Assembly (NCBI GenBank): GCA_023212725.1
Contig: JALBYF010000067.1
Location: forward strand, 33,965 to 97,964
Reading direction: 5' to 3'
Source of the DNA: Tranzscheliella williamsii
Taxonomy: Eukaryota > Basidiomycota > Ustilaginomycetes > Ustilaginales > Ustilaginaceae
DNA: 64,000 bases
The notes under the pieces were generated by a model. The model was not told where the DNA came from. It ran no database searches and saw only the letters and a program-made list of their open reading frames with translations. Both the position numbers and the translations under genes were made by a program. Shown in pieces: positions 10,874 to 21,857 of this stretch; the stretch's first letter is position 1; the number at the start of each line of letters is the position of its first letter.

Positions 10874-13800
10874 ATGGAGTCATCTGCTAGCGATGCTGAC
10901 CAGCCTGGTCCAGATGGAGGAGCCTCGCATCATATTGGCCGGATCAGTCGGCTCTCCGAGGACCTCTCTTCATCATCTCATTTCTCTCAACAGCCCAGGC
11001 CTCAAAAATTACGCGTTGCAGGCTCAGATCTCGATGATACCAGCAGCGTTGGCTCCAACGAGGCTTTTGCGCCGGCGAAACTACACCTAAGGAGCGGTCT
11101 TTCTTCGCCCCGTTCTTCCATCTCCTCCTCGGGAGCTGTACGAAGAGGTGCTTGGAGGGCGATCGGAGCACACGCCTCGTCCCGCAGCTACACGCATAAT
11201 CCTCGATCAAGTCACGAATCTCCGCCCAACACATCCGATCTTGAACCCGAAGCATTGGATGACGCTTATCCCGCAAGGGAAAATAGCCTCGGCAGTGATG
11301 CCGGCCTTGAAGACAATCCTCAAAACATCAGCGTAGCAGATCATCCAGCCTGGCACAGAAAGTCTTTCACCGGTATGGCCGCTCCTGGCTCCTTACAGTA
11401 TCTTCCAGCAGTCAGCACTGCCAAGGCTTCTGGCAACTCTTCGACAGTAGAAGCGCTTCCTGAAACACTATATGGGTCATACGAACCCGACAGCCTGTCC
11501 ATTGCCTCTGAAAATCGCAAGGCGGGTCGTGCTGGTCCCTCGGACATGGAAGAGATGGAATTGCAGAACTCCTCAACAGGCACCTACGACTGGGCCAACT
11601 TCGTCTATGCTTATTCCCGAGGTCGATGGAATCCCGGTTTGATACCGCAACCCCCGCGTCAATCGACTGTCTTTCCAGGATTTTCCGTGAAAATCAGTGA
11701 CGCTGAACCCATGTCTGGCGACACCAATGCTGGAACCTTACACAGACCTTCGCTAGACTACCAGTCACTTGCGCCTCAAGGAGTCAAAGTCGAATTGCCT
11801 GAATTTGCTCAAGGATTGGAGCCACAGAGCTTGCCTGCCAGCCTGCTTGGCGATAAGGAGGATGGCGAGACTTCAGCTTTGGATCCGTCCACAACGATAC
11901 GCGCGACCGAAAGCCTCTCAGATGGAACAGAGACTATGCCCGGCGTCTCAGGCAGCAAGAGTAAAGTGATGCCAAGCATATTCTCAGTGGATGCGCCTCT
12001 AAAGGCCTTTGCCGGCTTCCGTGACCCATCTGCTAGCATGTCGAGCATAACACAAGCATCGTCCAGAAAGGCGGGGCAAGGCTACCAGCAACCTGGCAGT
12101 GGCTTGGACAGTCTTCATGGTCCACAGAGGGCAAAAACCTTCCCTCATGCCCTACCACCGAGACCTTGTGACAACATCGTTCCAACTCCGTTGGGCAAAG
12201 AAGTCGCTACTCCAGCTCCTCCAAAGGCGAAGCGGGAAAAATCTGACACATTAGTTGGTCCCCTAAGTCGCCGTCTCGAAGCTGCAGCAAAAATATCGCA
12301 GACTTCTATAGCTCAAGAGGAGATTGACAAACCTCAGGCTGTCCAGCAGCCGCCCTTAGAGGCCGCGACGACTCAACCGGTCGCGATCGATTCAGTCCCT
12401 GACGACAGCAGAATTGGGGAAACAGTCTCCGATAGCACCAAGGTTGCGGCCGAACCAGAGGTCCGGAGCAGGCCAGGACCAACGCCAGTCCAAAGTGGCC
12501 ACTCTGAGTCCAACCGAGATCCTCTCGTTTGGCAGTCTGCCCCTGAGGGACTCTCATCATACGCCGATGCTCTCTCCCGGCAAAGTTCTCAGGACGCAGC
12601 CACCGAAAGTAGTGGTGTTCTAACCCTCGATATGACTATTGACAACGTCACGGTGGCCGGTTTGCGTCGGGCGGCTAGGAGAACAAGTATGGAGAAGCCC
12701 GAAGGAGCTGATGTAGACCGCAGCAAGGTCGCGCATAGATCCAGCGGTCAAGGTTCTGCTGTGGCCCATAGCGCAAGTTTTCCAGGTAATTCCCCCCGAC
12801 CCTCTTTCTCTTCCGGTGGCCCTCGTGAGGGCGTCTTCTCCCTGTCACATCTAAGCGGCGCCAGAGCCATCAGCTCAACAGCGTCGGCTTCCACCAACAA
12901 CGGTCCGACGGTTAGCGTGGCGCACTTTGTTAAAGGCAAGCAGAGCGGAGAAACGCGTATCGACCTTCGAGGAACTGTAACTAGCTCGCCGGCTAGCGCG
13001 CCCAAGGTCCCTGACGATCTGGGTATATTGCACGAAGTCAGTCTCAATGACGTTTCCTTGGCAGCAAGTGCTTCGGCGCGGCCTCGTCCGCCTATGGCAA
13101 CCGCCTCTTCACAACGCATCAACTCGTACTTCGCGGCGGGTAAGCGAGCTGAGCTCTACTACCGCGAGCATGGCTATTTGCCGTCAATCTTGCCACCGCA
13201 AGAAGACTCACGCCTCCACGCGCTAGCACGATATGGGCCCCCCAAGATTGCTGGTGATCCCAATTTCGAACGTATAGCTCATTTGGTCAAGTTGGTCTTC
13301 AACTCTAAACTGGTGCTCATTACCCTGGTTGGGGAGAACGAACAGATATTTCAGACAGAGATGGGTGGCGGCGGAGAGATCACCCTTAGCTCCTTGCAGG
13401 CCATGGCCGGATCCCGAAATTGCTCCTTCTGCTCACACGCTATCTTGCAGGACAGTGACGAGCCAATTGTTGTGCTGGATGCTAGCAAAGATTGGCGATT
13501 CTCGGGTAACCCTCTCGTGGTGGGACCTCCCGATATCCGCTTTTATGCAGGCAGTCCGCTGAGGACGACCGATGGACTCAATATTGGCAGTCTTTGCTTG
13601 ATAGACGACCGGCCACGAGCTGAATTCGGTCCACGCCAGCGCCATACTCTCAAGGAGTTTGCTCGGGTTGTAATGCGAGAGATGGAACTCCTTCGCGACA
13701 AAATTCAGCTCAGCATGCGGGACAGAATGCAGCGATCTGTCGAGCTTTTCACCAAGCAATGTCTGGAAATGGACTCCGAGGACCCAGAATTTGAGTCTAT

Positions 13801-16800
13801 CTCTTCCTCGCAAGGCCCTGGAGGCACACACAAGCTTTTTGATCTTGCGGCCAACAGCATGCGCGAAGCGCTGCAGGCGTCAGGTGCCGTCATATTCGAC
13901 TTGTCCCACTTCGAATTGATGGATTCATACGATGACGAAATCGCCACTAACGATCTCGGCACTGGCACCAGCAGCAAGGTCTACTTTTCCGGCCCGATTT
14001 CCGGTCAGACTAACGCCATTGAAGCAGCAGCCGTTGCAGCGTCTCGACCTGACGCTGACCGTGTCTTCGATGGTACTGCGGGCGTGGAGACCTTCAACAA
14101 ATCATCGGATCTTGCCTCTGACGATAGAGATGCTCGAGCTAAGAAGGTCCCACCGATGAACGTGCTGGGTTCGAGCGAGACCGATGTCGAAACGCCAAAA
14201 CGGGGCGAGTTCGTACCGCTCAGTCACCACGTACAGGTGGCGGAATTTCTGCGAGTGCACAGGACCGGCAAATTTTACCCATACGCTCCGCCACCATTCA
14301 GATCATTGCTTCCACGCGGTGTGAATGGCTTGCTACTCGTCCCGATCTTTGGACTGAACAAGCAGCCATTCGCGCTACTGTGCGCCTACATCACGAGCGC
14401 TGAACGTTCTATTGCTCTTGAGGAACTACGAGTTAGCGGCCTTCAGTATATCCGCGCGCTTGGCATGATAGTGTTGAGCGCACTTTTGAAGAAGGACATT
14501 ATGCTCGCAGACAAGGCGAAGAGTAACTTCATTTCCAACATTTCGCACGAACTCAGGACACCGCTGCACGGCATTTTAGCGGCGGCCGAGCTCCTAGCGG
14601 AAACTAAAATGAGTGCAACGCAAGGCTCCTATCTCGAAACGGTCGACGCTTGCGGTAAAAGTCTTCTGGAGCTGGTCAATCACGTCCTCGACTTCACCAA
14701 ACTCAGTGGCAATGCACGACAATCTCAGAAGAACGCACATGCCAAATCCAAGTGTGACATAGTCAAGCTCATACAGGAAGTCTGCGAGAGCAGCTATATT
14801 GGACAGATGGCGAAACAGGTAGAAAACGGACACAGCGGCATTGGAAGTGTCTATGCGCCTCCATCGGATACTACAGTCAAGGGCTCGAAAAGTCAAGCGC
14901 GAGCCAAGGCGGCTCGCGAGAACAAGGTCGAGACGGTCATCGACATTGCCTTGCGTCAAGATGGCTGGCTCGTCATGTGCGATTCGGGCGGGATTCGCCG
15001 AGTGTTGATGAATCTCATTGGCAATTCGCTCAAGTTCACAACCGCTGGCTTCGTCCACGTCTCACTGCGCGAGGTACAGAGCTCTGACACTCATATCGTT
15101 ATCGAGTTGTCTGTTGCCGACACTGGTCGCGGTATCTCGCGGACCTTCTTGGAGGAGCAACTCTTTCATCCTTTTACTCAGGAAAATCCGCTTGGCACAG
15201 GCACCGGTCTAGGTCTGTCCATCGTAAACAGCATTGTCCAGTCTCCATCCGTCAACGGCAAGATTGACGTCTGGAGCACCGAAGGCGAAGGAACAGAGAT
15301 AAGGATTACCTGCGAATTTGAGCTCTGCGATGAAGAAGACGCAGAAGGTCCGATCTACAAGCCCGCAATCAACGTGCAACGACGTTATAATGTTGCGCTG
15401 CTTGGATTCCAAGATGTCCGTGGAGACCAGGACTTGCGCCTGGCATTAGAAGGCTACTTCATGAACTGGTGGGAGTTCAACATTGTCGATCCCGCAGAGG
15501 TTGGAAAGGGCAAATACGGCGACATAGTTCTGATAAACGACGACTTGGAGTTGCTGAAGCAGGTGCAGACAGACATGAAGTCCCATCTTCCCCCTGTCGT
15601 CTACCTCACTGCAATGCGAGGAGAAGCAGACAGCGCCAAGGCATGCGACGACTATCACGCTGCCGGCGGAGTGGCGAGGATGCTGTTTAAGCCCGCAGGT
15701 CCAGCCAAGTTGGAGAGCGTTATCGACTTTTGTCTGCAATGTCTTGAAAGAACAATGGCAGGTGATCCGCCCCCTCCCGAAGAGACCAAGCCGAGTACTC
15801 CTCTTCCATCACCAGGCGAGCCCGCGCCTGACACAGAGCATACAGACCCGGACGACAGCTACTTTACGCCTCGTCAGACTCGGCCGGACATGAAGTCACA
15901 CGCAGGCCATGAACTGGGTTCCTTCCAGTCCGCCGCTTCACTGACGCCGCGGGCGGATGGCCGAAATTCAAGTTCAGCAAAGCGGCCCGAGCTAGATCCA
16001 CAGATGGATCGAAGCCGTTCCTACCACATGTCTCCCGGCCCACCTTCAGCGTCAAGTTCGCTTATTCGTCGACATTCGACGGAAGCTAGGCTGGAGGTTG
16101 CGGATTCGGCAGCTGACGCTGGTGGGGCCAAGCCGACGCGGCCCATGCTGCCTGCACGCAGCATCACATACCATGAACCGAGGTTGCATAAGCACGTATT
16201 AATGTCTCCACGAGGTCGGGAAGCGGAAGGCGATTCGTATTTCGACCGCGTTCCCACGCCAATGTCTCCGAACACGCCCGGATCTACCATCTCGCTTGAA
16301 GGGGGCGATGGGGCAGTGTTGAAGAGTGCGATCAACTCGACGCGGGCCAGCCAGAGTCTGAACAGTTCCAAAAAGAGGATGCAGATTCTTTCGGTCGAGG
16401 ACAACGCCATCAATCGCAAAGTAATCGCTGCTTTCCTCGGCAAGATGGATGTAGACTACGTAGAGGCGACGAACGGCGAGGAAGGCGTGCAGCAGTTCGA
16501 GCGGTATCCTACAGGCCATTTCGATGTTATCCTGATGGATCTGTCTATGCCGGTGCTCGACGGCATCTCTGCCATTGCCGCCATTCGGAAGATCGAGCTG
16601 GAGAGGCACACTGGCAGCGCCGATGCTAGCACTAGTAAAAACGTGCGCGGGGTGAAACTGTCTTCGAAATATCGCGCCAAGATCTTTGCACTAACTGGGA
16701 GATCAACGGACGCAGACAAACGTAAAGCCTTCCAGACGGGTGCCGATGGCTACATTGTGAAGCCACTCAGCTTCAAGGTGCTCTCTTCACTATTGAAGAT

Positions 16801-16813
16801 GCTGATGCGATGA
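10874..16813 (+). CDS. Hybrid sensor histidine kinase with GAF domain and two receiver-like domains
   Basis: Single-exon 1979-aa protein. The ATG at 10874 is the first in frame. Residues 1 to ~770 are Ser/Pro-rich and probably disordered. A GAF-like sensor domain spans ~795-925 (FCSHAI, DIRFYAGSPL, GSLCLIDD). The HisKA domain carries the phospho-acceptor His at ~1225 in SHELRTPLHG. The ATPase domain has the N box (NLIGNSLKFT, ~1380), G1 box DTGRGIS and G2 box GTGLGLSIV. At ~1505-1625 lies a receiver-like domain lacking clear phospho-acceptor signatures. The C-terminal receiver (ILSVEDNAINRKV) has acceptor Asp ~1889 in LMDLSMPVLDG and Lys in GYIVKPLS. There is no transmembrane segment, so it is probably cytosolic, passing phosphate through an Ypd1-type phosphotransfer protein to Skn7/Ssk1-type regulators. 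The exact fungal HK group is left open. Confidence 0.95.
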   Translation: MESSASDADQPGPDGGASHHIGRISRLSEDLSSSSHFSQQPRPQKLRVAGSDLDDTSSVGSNEAFAPAKLHLRSGLSSPRSSISSSGAVRRGAWRAIGAHASSRSYTHNPRSSHESPPNTSDLEPEALDDAYPARENSLGSDAGLEDNPQNISVADHPAWHRKSFTGMAAPGSLQYLPAVSTAKASGNSSTVEALPETLYGSYEPDSLSIASENRKAGRAGPSDMEEMELQNSSTGTYDWANFVYAYSRGRWNPGLIPQPPRQSTVFPGFSVKISDAEPMSGDTNAGTLHRPSLDYQSLAPQGVKVELPEFAQGLEPQSLPASLLGDKEDGETSALDPSTTIRATESLSDGTETMPGVSGSKSKVMPSIFSVDAPLKAFAGFRDPSASMSSITQASSRKAGQGYQQPGSGLDSLHGPQRAKTFPHALPPRPCDNIVPTPLGKEVATPAPPKAKREKSDTLVGPLSRRLEAAAKISQTSIAQEEIDKPQAVQQPPLEAATTQPVAIDSVPDDSRIGETVSDSTKVAAEPEVRSRPGPTPVQSGHSESNRDPLVWQSAPEGLSSYADALSRQSSQDAATESSGVLTLDMTIDNVTVAGLRRAARRTSMEKPEGADVDRSKVAHRSSGQGSAVAHSASFPGNSPRPSFSSGGPREGVFSLSHLSGARAISSTASASTNNGPTVSVAHFVKGKQSGETRIDLRGTVTSSPASAPKVPDDLGILHEVSLNDVSLAASASARPRPPMATASSQRINSYFAAGKRAELYYREHGYLPSILPPQEDSRLHALARYGPPKIAGDPNFERIAHLVKLVFNSKLVLITLVGENEQIFQTEMGGGGEITLSSLQAMAGSRNCSFCSHAILQDSDEPIVVLDASKDWRFSGNPLVVGPPDIRFYAGSPLRTTDGLNIGSLCLIDDRPRAEFGPRQRHTLKEFARVVMREMELLRDKIQLSMRDRMQRSVELFTKQCLEMDSEDPEFESISSSQGPGGTHKLFDLAANSMREALQASGAVIFDLSHFELMDSYDDEIATNDLGTGTSSKVYFSGPISGQTNAIEAAAVAASRPDADRVFDGTAGVETFNKSSDLASDDRDARAKKVPPMNVLGSSETDVETPKRGEFVPLSHHVQVAEFLRVHRTGKFYPYAPPPFRSLLPRGVNGLLLVPIFGLNKQPFALLCAYITSAERSIALEELRVSGLQYIRALGMIVLSALLKKDIMLADKAKSNFISNISHELRTPLHGILAAAELLAETKMSATQGSYLETVDACGKSLLELVNHVLDFTKLSGNARQSQKNAHAKSKCDIVKLIQEVCESSYIGQMAKQVENGHSGIGSVYAPPSDTTVKGSKSQARAKAARENKVETVIDIALRQDGWLVMCDSGGIRRVLMNLIGNSLKFTTAGFVHVSLREVQSSDTHIVIELSVADTGRGISRTFLEEQLFHPFTQENPLGTGTGLGLSIVNSIVQSPSVNGKIDVWSTEGEGTEIRITCEFELCDEEDAEGPIYKPAINVQRRYNVALLGFQDVRGDQDLRLALEGYFMNWWEFNIVDPAEVGKGKYGDIVLINDDLELLKQVQTDMKSHLPPVVYLTAMRGEADSAKACDDYHAAGGVARMLFKPAGPAKLESVIDFCLQCLERTMAGDPPPPEETKPSTPLPSPGEPAPDTEHTDPDDSYFTPRQTRPDMKSHAGHELGSFQSAASLTPRADGRNSSSAKRPELDPQMDRSRSYHMSPGPPSASSSLIRRHSTEARLEVADSAADAGGAKPTRPMLPARSITYHEPRLHKHVLMSPRGREAEGDSYFDRVPTPMSPNTPGSTISLEGGDGAVLKSAINSTRASQSLNSSKKRMQILSVEDNAINRKVIAAFLGKMDVDYVEATNGEEGVQQFERYPTGHFDVILMDLSMPVLDGISAIAAIRKIELERHTGSADASTSKNVRGVKLSSKYRAKIFALTGRSTDADKRKAFQTGADGYIVKPLSFKVLSSLLKMLMR

Positions 16814-19307
16814 TTCTGACCGGCAGCAGACCCCATCACAGTAGCCCATCACAGTACTCCGACACCACAGTATCCCATCACAGTACCCCATGAACCATGA
16901 CATGATAAGCACGAACCGATCTTTGTCACCATATACATTTGAGTGTTCCAATAATAATCTTACTGATCTCACGACGCTCACCTGGCCTTGACGAAGTCCA
17001 CCATTGGCGCACGAACCGCTTCGGCCAGGCGGCGAGTCGAATGGAGCTGCGCGGAATGCGTGAGCAGCAAGGGTCGTTCGGCAAAACGCTAGAGATCCGA
17101 CCGAGGCGACGCAAATGCGGCGCACAGCTGTGGGCTGGCGAATGGCGGTCAGGGGTTAGAATCCGGCGAAGCGCGATCGGATGCTCAATAGCACTCATCT
17201 TCGGCGCCTCGCAGCCTATTATTCTTCGCACAGGATGGAGCAGACATGCGTTTCCGCTCGCAGTGGACGCTCTTCCGTCCGCCCATCATCCCGCTATGTG
17301 TTCACAACAAGCAACCGGGCCATTCTCCGGGCACTTACCGTTGCTCATCACATCACGCCAACTTGCCGGCAGCTTTGTATTTACTCCCCTCTCCACCGGC
17401 CTCTATTCGACTTTGTCTTCCTAACCCCATGCAGTTCGATGGCTACACGCGCAGTAGCACGTATGCTATTGCATTACAAATGTGCTGCACGTCGCTTGAA
17501 GCTTGACTTGTGCCTCGCCGGACTGCAGGGATCCTTTGACAGATGCTACGTACGCACCTGAGCTTGCAGCCGTCGTCAGCGCGCCCAACCTGTGTGTTGA
17601 GCCTCCTAGCCAACGTTGCTCCAGTGGATTCCCGGTTGCGTCTCCGATCTTCTCTCTTGTCCAGCTTCCAGCTCTTGCCGTCATGACGTGTAGAGTCGGC
17701 TTATTCCTCACGAAAGTCAACGTGTTGGTCCGGTTGATGCTGGGTTCAAGCTTCGGCGACAAGCTCACCTTCGGGGGCTCGCTGCAGCCAGCATAGTGAG
17801 GCGCTCTTCTTCCTGCTTCGCCGAGCTGTGTGAATGGCTAGATGCACGACATCCTCCTTGTCCTTCTGCATTACTGGTGGAATTCGCTCGGCGATTCCGC
17901 CTACGAGTAGGGACTGCTTGCATGGGCGGCACTATCAGTCTGTATATTAGTTCGTTACCCCTCCTTGCGTGCGGGATGTCAAGTGAGGGCAGTCTACCTG
18001 CATTTTGTATTGCTGTATGTAGCTGCATCCTTGCTGCTGGTTGGCTTCGCGGTGGGCAATTACAATACAAGAATGAATGCGACCCTGTGTAATCACTTGA
18101 TGAAATTTCGGTGTTGCTCCTCGCTGCTGGCTATCGCGACGCACGCACCCCGAAGGCGACCCGACCGAATGACCGACCGACTGCTCCACGCCTAGCCCAG
18201 CGAGACAGGCGCTTGAGTCCGTTGGCCGTCGTTCTCACATCAAAGTCGCGCTCTGCGCTCTTCCCCTGTTCTGGCCTGCCCTGCCATTGTCTCTACGCTG
18301 CCACCCTCGGCCTGAGCTCCACGGCTGGAATCCTACGTTGTAGTCTAGCGCTGCACACGGCAGCAGTCGCAAGCACCTGTGGATCAGCTGCACGGCAACG
18401 GTGCGTCTGCACTGCAAATCTCTTGAGCCGAATCAATTAACCCTTCGACGTCCGACGTCGCTCGTAACTTCCACCACCTTACCGTGTCCGCAGCTTGCTT
18501 CGCGCCTCCGCGTGCAGCCAGATGGAAATCAGCCCAGGCCGGAAAAGCAATCGACCCAGAGGCACGACAAGGCACGACACGACACGGCCAACCCACCAGC
18601 ATCACAGTTGGCGCCGAAGCGCGCACGACCCTGCATCAGCGTCCGACACCACAGCTCAACGCGCAATCGGTTCGACACTGCAGCTGCACGTTTGTCGCTG
18701 GGCCCTCTCTGCGCTCGTTCATCGTCACCTCGTCGTCCATCCGCACCTCGCCGCCATCGCACATCGCAGCAGCCGCCCCACCGTCCCGATCCGCCTCTTT
18801 CTGCCGTCGCCCTTGTTCCTGCGCACCAACCACACCTTTGACCCGTCCCCCCGTTGCCAGCCTACCGCAGCGTGACGTCTCCCCCCATAAGCATCTCACC
18901 ACTCTACACCTTCAATCTTCGACCCACTTGCACCACCTTGTCGCTGCTCCTCCCTGCGTCCGAGCGTGATCGTCGGGGCAAGCGATCGTTCGTTCAGCAG
19001 CGTTGCCGAGGCGGTCTCCTTTTTCCTAAACGTCAATCTTCTCTTGCTTTGTCACACCGACATCAGGCGCGGTTAGGCATTGGCTCTGATTCAACGGCAC
19101 ATCTGCGATCCTGCAACACAGCCACCCTCACTAGCATCGGTCACGCTGAGCTTCCACAAGATCACAACCGAGGGGAGCGATCTGCTTTCGTCTTTGCTGT
19201 CGGATTCCACCCGGCGCGGCTAGTAATCTCCTCCTGGATCGGGACTGCCGACACTGCTCTACAGCTACCAGGTGCCCAACGGCCTATACTCTGCACTGCC
19301 AGCTGCG
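16814..19307. other. 2.5-kb gene-free region upstream of the zinc-finger gene
   Basis: I see no convincing gene. Just after the kinase stop, at about 16832-16885, lie four degenerate copies of CCCATCACAGTA. The part nearest the zinc-finger gene (18400-19300) is very C/CA-rich and is probably its promoter and long 5' leader, possibly with leader introns that cannot be fixed from sequence alone. Confidence 0.5.
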
Positions 19308-21493
19308 ATGACAACGATTCTTGCCAACGTGCGCAGTCATTTCCCGCATAACGGCATGTCGAATCTATCCAGACATTCGTATGCTGACCTCTCGAGGTCC
19401 CTGGCACCCGCCTCCTCGTCCATCGCATCGTCAGCCTCCGCTATGCAGCCACCCGCCATCGCTTCTGCGTCGTCCAGCTTCAACTCGCTCCCAACATCCT
19501 CCCTGGCTGCCACTCCGGAACAGTTCGACCAGATGTTGGGCTATATGGGCCCCAGCACATCAGAAACAGCAGCGCCGTGTCCTCCCGACCAGAATTCTTT
19601 CTCAGCAGACTTCGACGTCGATCTGGCTTCTACAGCTGCACAACCTACCGTCACTGGCGAGCCTTCGACACCGAGTCAGAGCAACCTGTTCGATTCAGCA
19701 CCGCTTTCCTTTCCGGTACTGCCCGCCTCCCTGCTCGACGAGGCGCCAGAATATGAATATGTAAGTCCCCTCTGTCAAACAACTTGATCTTCGGTGGTAG
19801 CAAAGTTTTTTGCTGACCATGCCTTTGTCGCCTCATCTGTACTGTGGCTCGTCGACAGTCTGTACATACGCGCGTCAACGTTTTTGAGGCCTCTCTGTAC
19901 AATTCAGGCATCCCAGATTTGATCTTCGCACCGGATGGCACCCCTCTCCTGGACGGCTCCGAGGAGTATGGCATGTGGTCCAATGGCCCTCTCCATGAGG
20001 GCCACGATTTTGATATGCCATCGTCAACCCTTGCTTATACGCAAGATGATCTGGGCTTCTACGCAAGGCCAGAAGCCCTGCCGCGCACTGTGGACCTTCA
20101 TACGCCTCCCTACAAGAACAGTGCGGGCGCAGAGCAGTTCGATGAATCTATCGACACCAACTCGGATCCATATTCCTCTTCCCGTGCCAATGTCTTTGTT
20201 ACGCCTACCTCCAACAGCATCGCAGAGCGGACACACGCCGCTGTCGCGGTGCCTTCTGAACTGCCCTCTAGCACAAACGTAGCCGATCCCCCTCCCTCGG
20301 TTCTCTATCCAGGCCCTGCAGCAAGCACATCGCAACACGGACGGCTGTCGCTGGGCACCGACGAACAAGTCGATTCGCAAGCCGGCCCCTCTCGCGGACC
20401 GTTAAGAAGAGGGAGAGACCAGCTATCGGCTGACAGGTCGCCACATCCTTATGGGCGCTCGGCACCGCAACAACGGGGCTTCTTCGGCGCCAGCACTGCC
20501 TCGTCCGTTTCGCCACCCGAAGCTAATTCAGAGCTGAGACGCATGTCCGCAGGTGGACGGCCATCTGCTCGCGATCCGGTTGTGCCGAGTCAGAATGTCG
20601 GTAGAGCTCGTCTGATGAGCTGGCAGAGCAACAGGATCGCCGGCCAGGACGAAGGCAGTTGGCACTCGACAATGCCTGAGGCTGGCTTCCTTGCCGATGA
20701 CTTCCAAGCTCATCCGGGGCCGATAGGTTCTGCAGCGTACGGTATGCACCCCTCTCCGACCGACAATGGTATGCCCAACGGCGTTTCCATGCATGCCGCG
20801 CATCACGGCGCAATGCCACCTTTCCGCTCGTATAGCTACGGCATGCCACCGCCGGCTGGAGGCTACCTCTCCCATCATGGCGGCAATCCGCACGGCTCGG
20901 ACATGATCAATGCGCTTGGCGACGCCATTGACGCCAGGATCGACGTGGACGGTATCGCCAAGTGTCCCTACCCCAACTGCAACAAGACGTTTGCCAAGAA
21001 CCGCTCCTACAACCTCAAGGCGCATCTTCGCTCCCACTCGCAACTCAAGCCATTCGCCTGCGCGGTCTGTCCACGGGCATTCTCCCGCAAGCACGATCTG
21101 GAGAGACATGCTCGTGTGCACTCGGGAGACAAGCCGTACCTCTGCGAGATCTGCGGCAAAGGATTTCCACGCAGCGATGCGCTGCGCAGACACTGGCGCG
21201 TCGAAAAGGAGTGCGGAGACAAGGCAGCTGCGCTCGAGGCTGGCCAGTCGCTCTCTTCTGTGCTGGGCGAGAACGGAAACGGCAGCTACGGGCACGAACG
21301 CAGCCCAGACCAGCAGAACCAGTACAGCCAAGCGCCGCCCCCGGCTTCCTACCCGCACCAGCAAGCCCACCACAGGCCTCCGCAGTACGCCCACCAGCCG
21401 CAACCGCCATCGATGCATTCGCAGCCGTTCCCGCAGCAGACGCCCTATGGCAGCCAAGGGCGCTGGACCGACGGCCCGTCGCGGCGGATCTAG
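19308..21493 (+). CDS. C2H2 zinc-finger transcription factor (Swi5/Ace2- or Crz1-like fingers)
   Basis: Two exons, 19308..19760 and 19859..21493, encode 695 aa. The intron begins GTAAGT and ends GTCGACAG, phase 0 (EYEY then SVHTRVNVFE). Three adjacent fingers lie at ~520-605. The first is CPYPNCNKTF with HLRSH. The second is CAVCPRAFSRKHDLERH. The third is CEICGKGFPRSDALRRH, completed by a Cys (VEKECG) rather than a second His. The CPYPNC start and irregular third finger resemble the Swi5/Ace2 and Crz1 groups; I cannot decide between them. The remaining protein is Ser/Pro- and Gln/His-rich and probably disordered, with the fingers near the C-terminus. It is predicted to be a nuclear DNA-binding regulator; targets are unknown. 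A ~2.5-kb upstream region suggests complex regulation. Confidence 0.92.
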
Positions 21494-21857
21494 CCAAGCG
21501 CTCCCTTTCCCACGAGTCCCCACCCCTGCTCCACGCTCTGCCCCACTGCCCACGCCGAGCGCGTCTTGATACCCAGAGGCTCGTGCACGCCGCTCGCTCT
21601 CTCCCCCTGCGGTTCTGGAGCGCGCCTGTCTCTATCTAGCATATCCACCACGCGCGACGCCAGTCTCGCACCCAACGGCTGCAAGTGATACCACAGTTCC
21701 AGGGTGCATCGGGCGCTCGCTACCGGGTCAACGGTGGCGGCATCGCAGGCGTGTCGTCGTCGCAGGGGGGTTGAGTGAGAGACCATGCGTGTTAATAGTG
21801 TGGCCGTGGGGCGGAGTAGAGTACAAGATACACGGCACGAGGGGGAGGGGTGGGTGG
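21494..21857. other. Convergent 3' intergenic region
   Basis: About 360 bp between the convergent ends of the zinc-finger and U1-70K genes. It should hold both terminators; I see no other feature. Confidence 0.5.
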
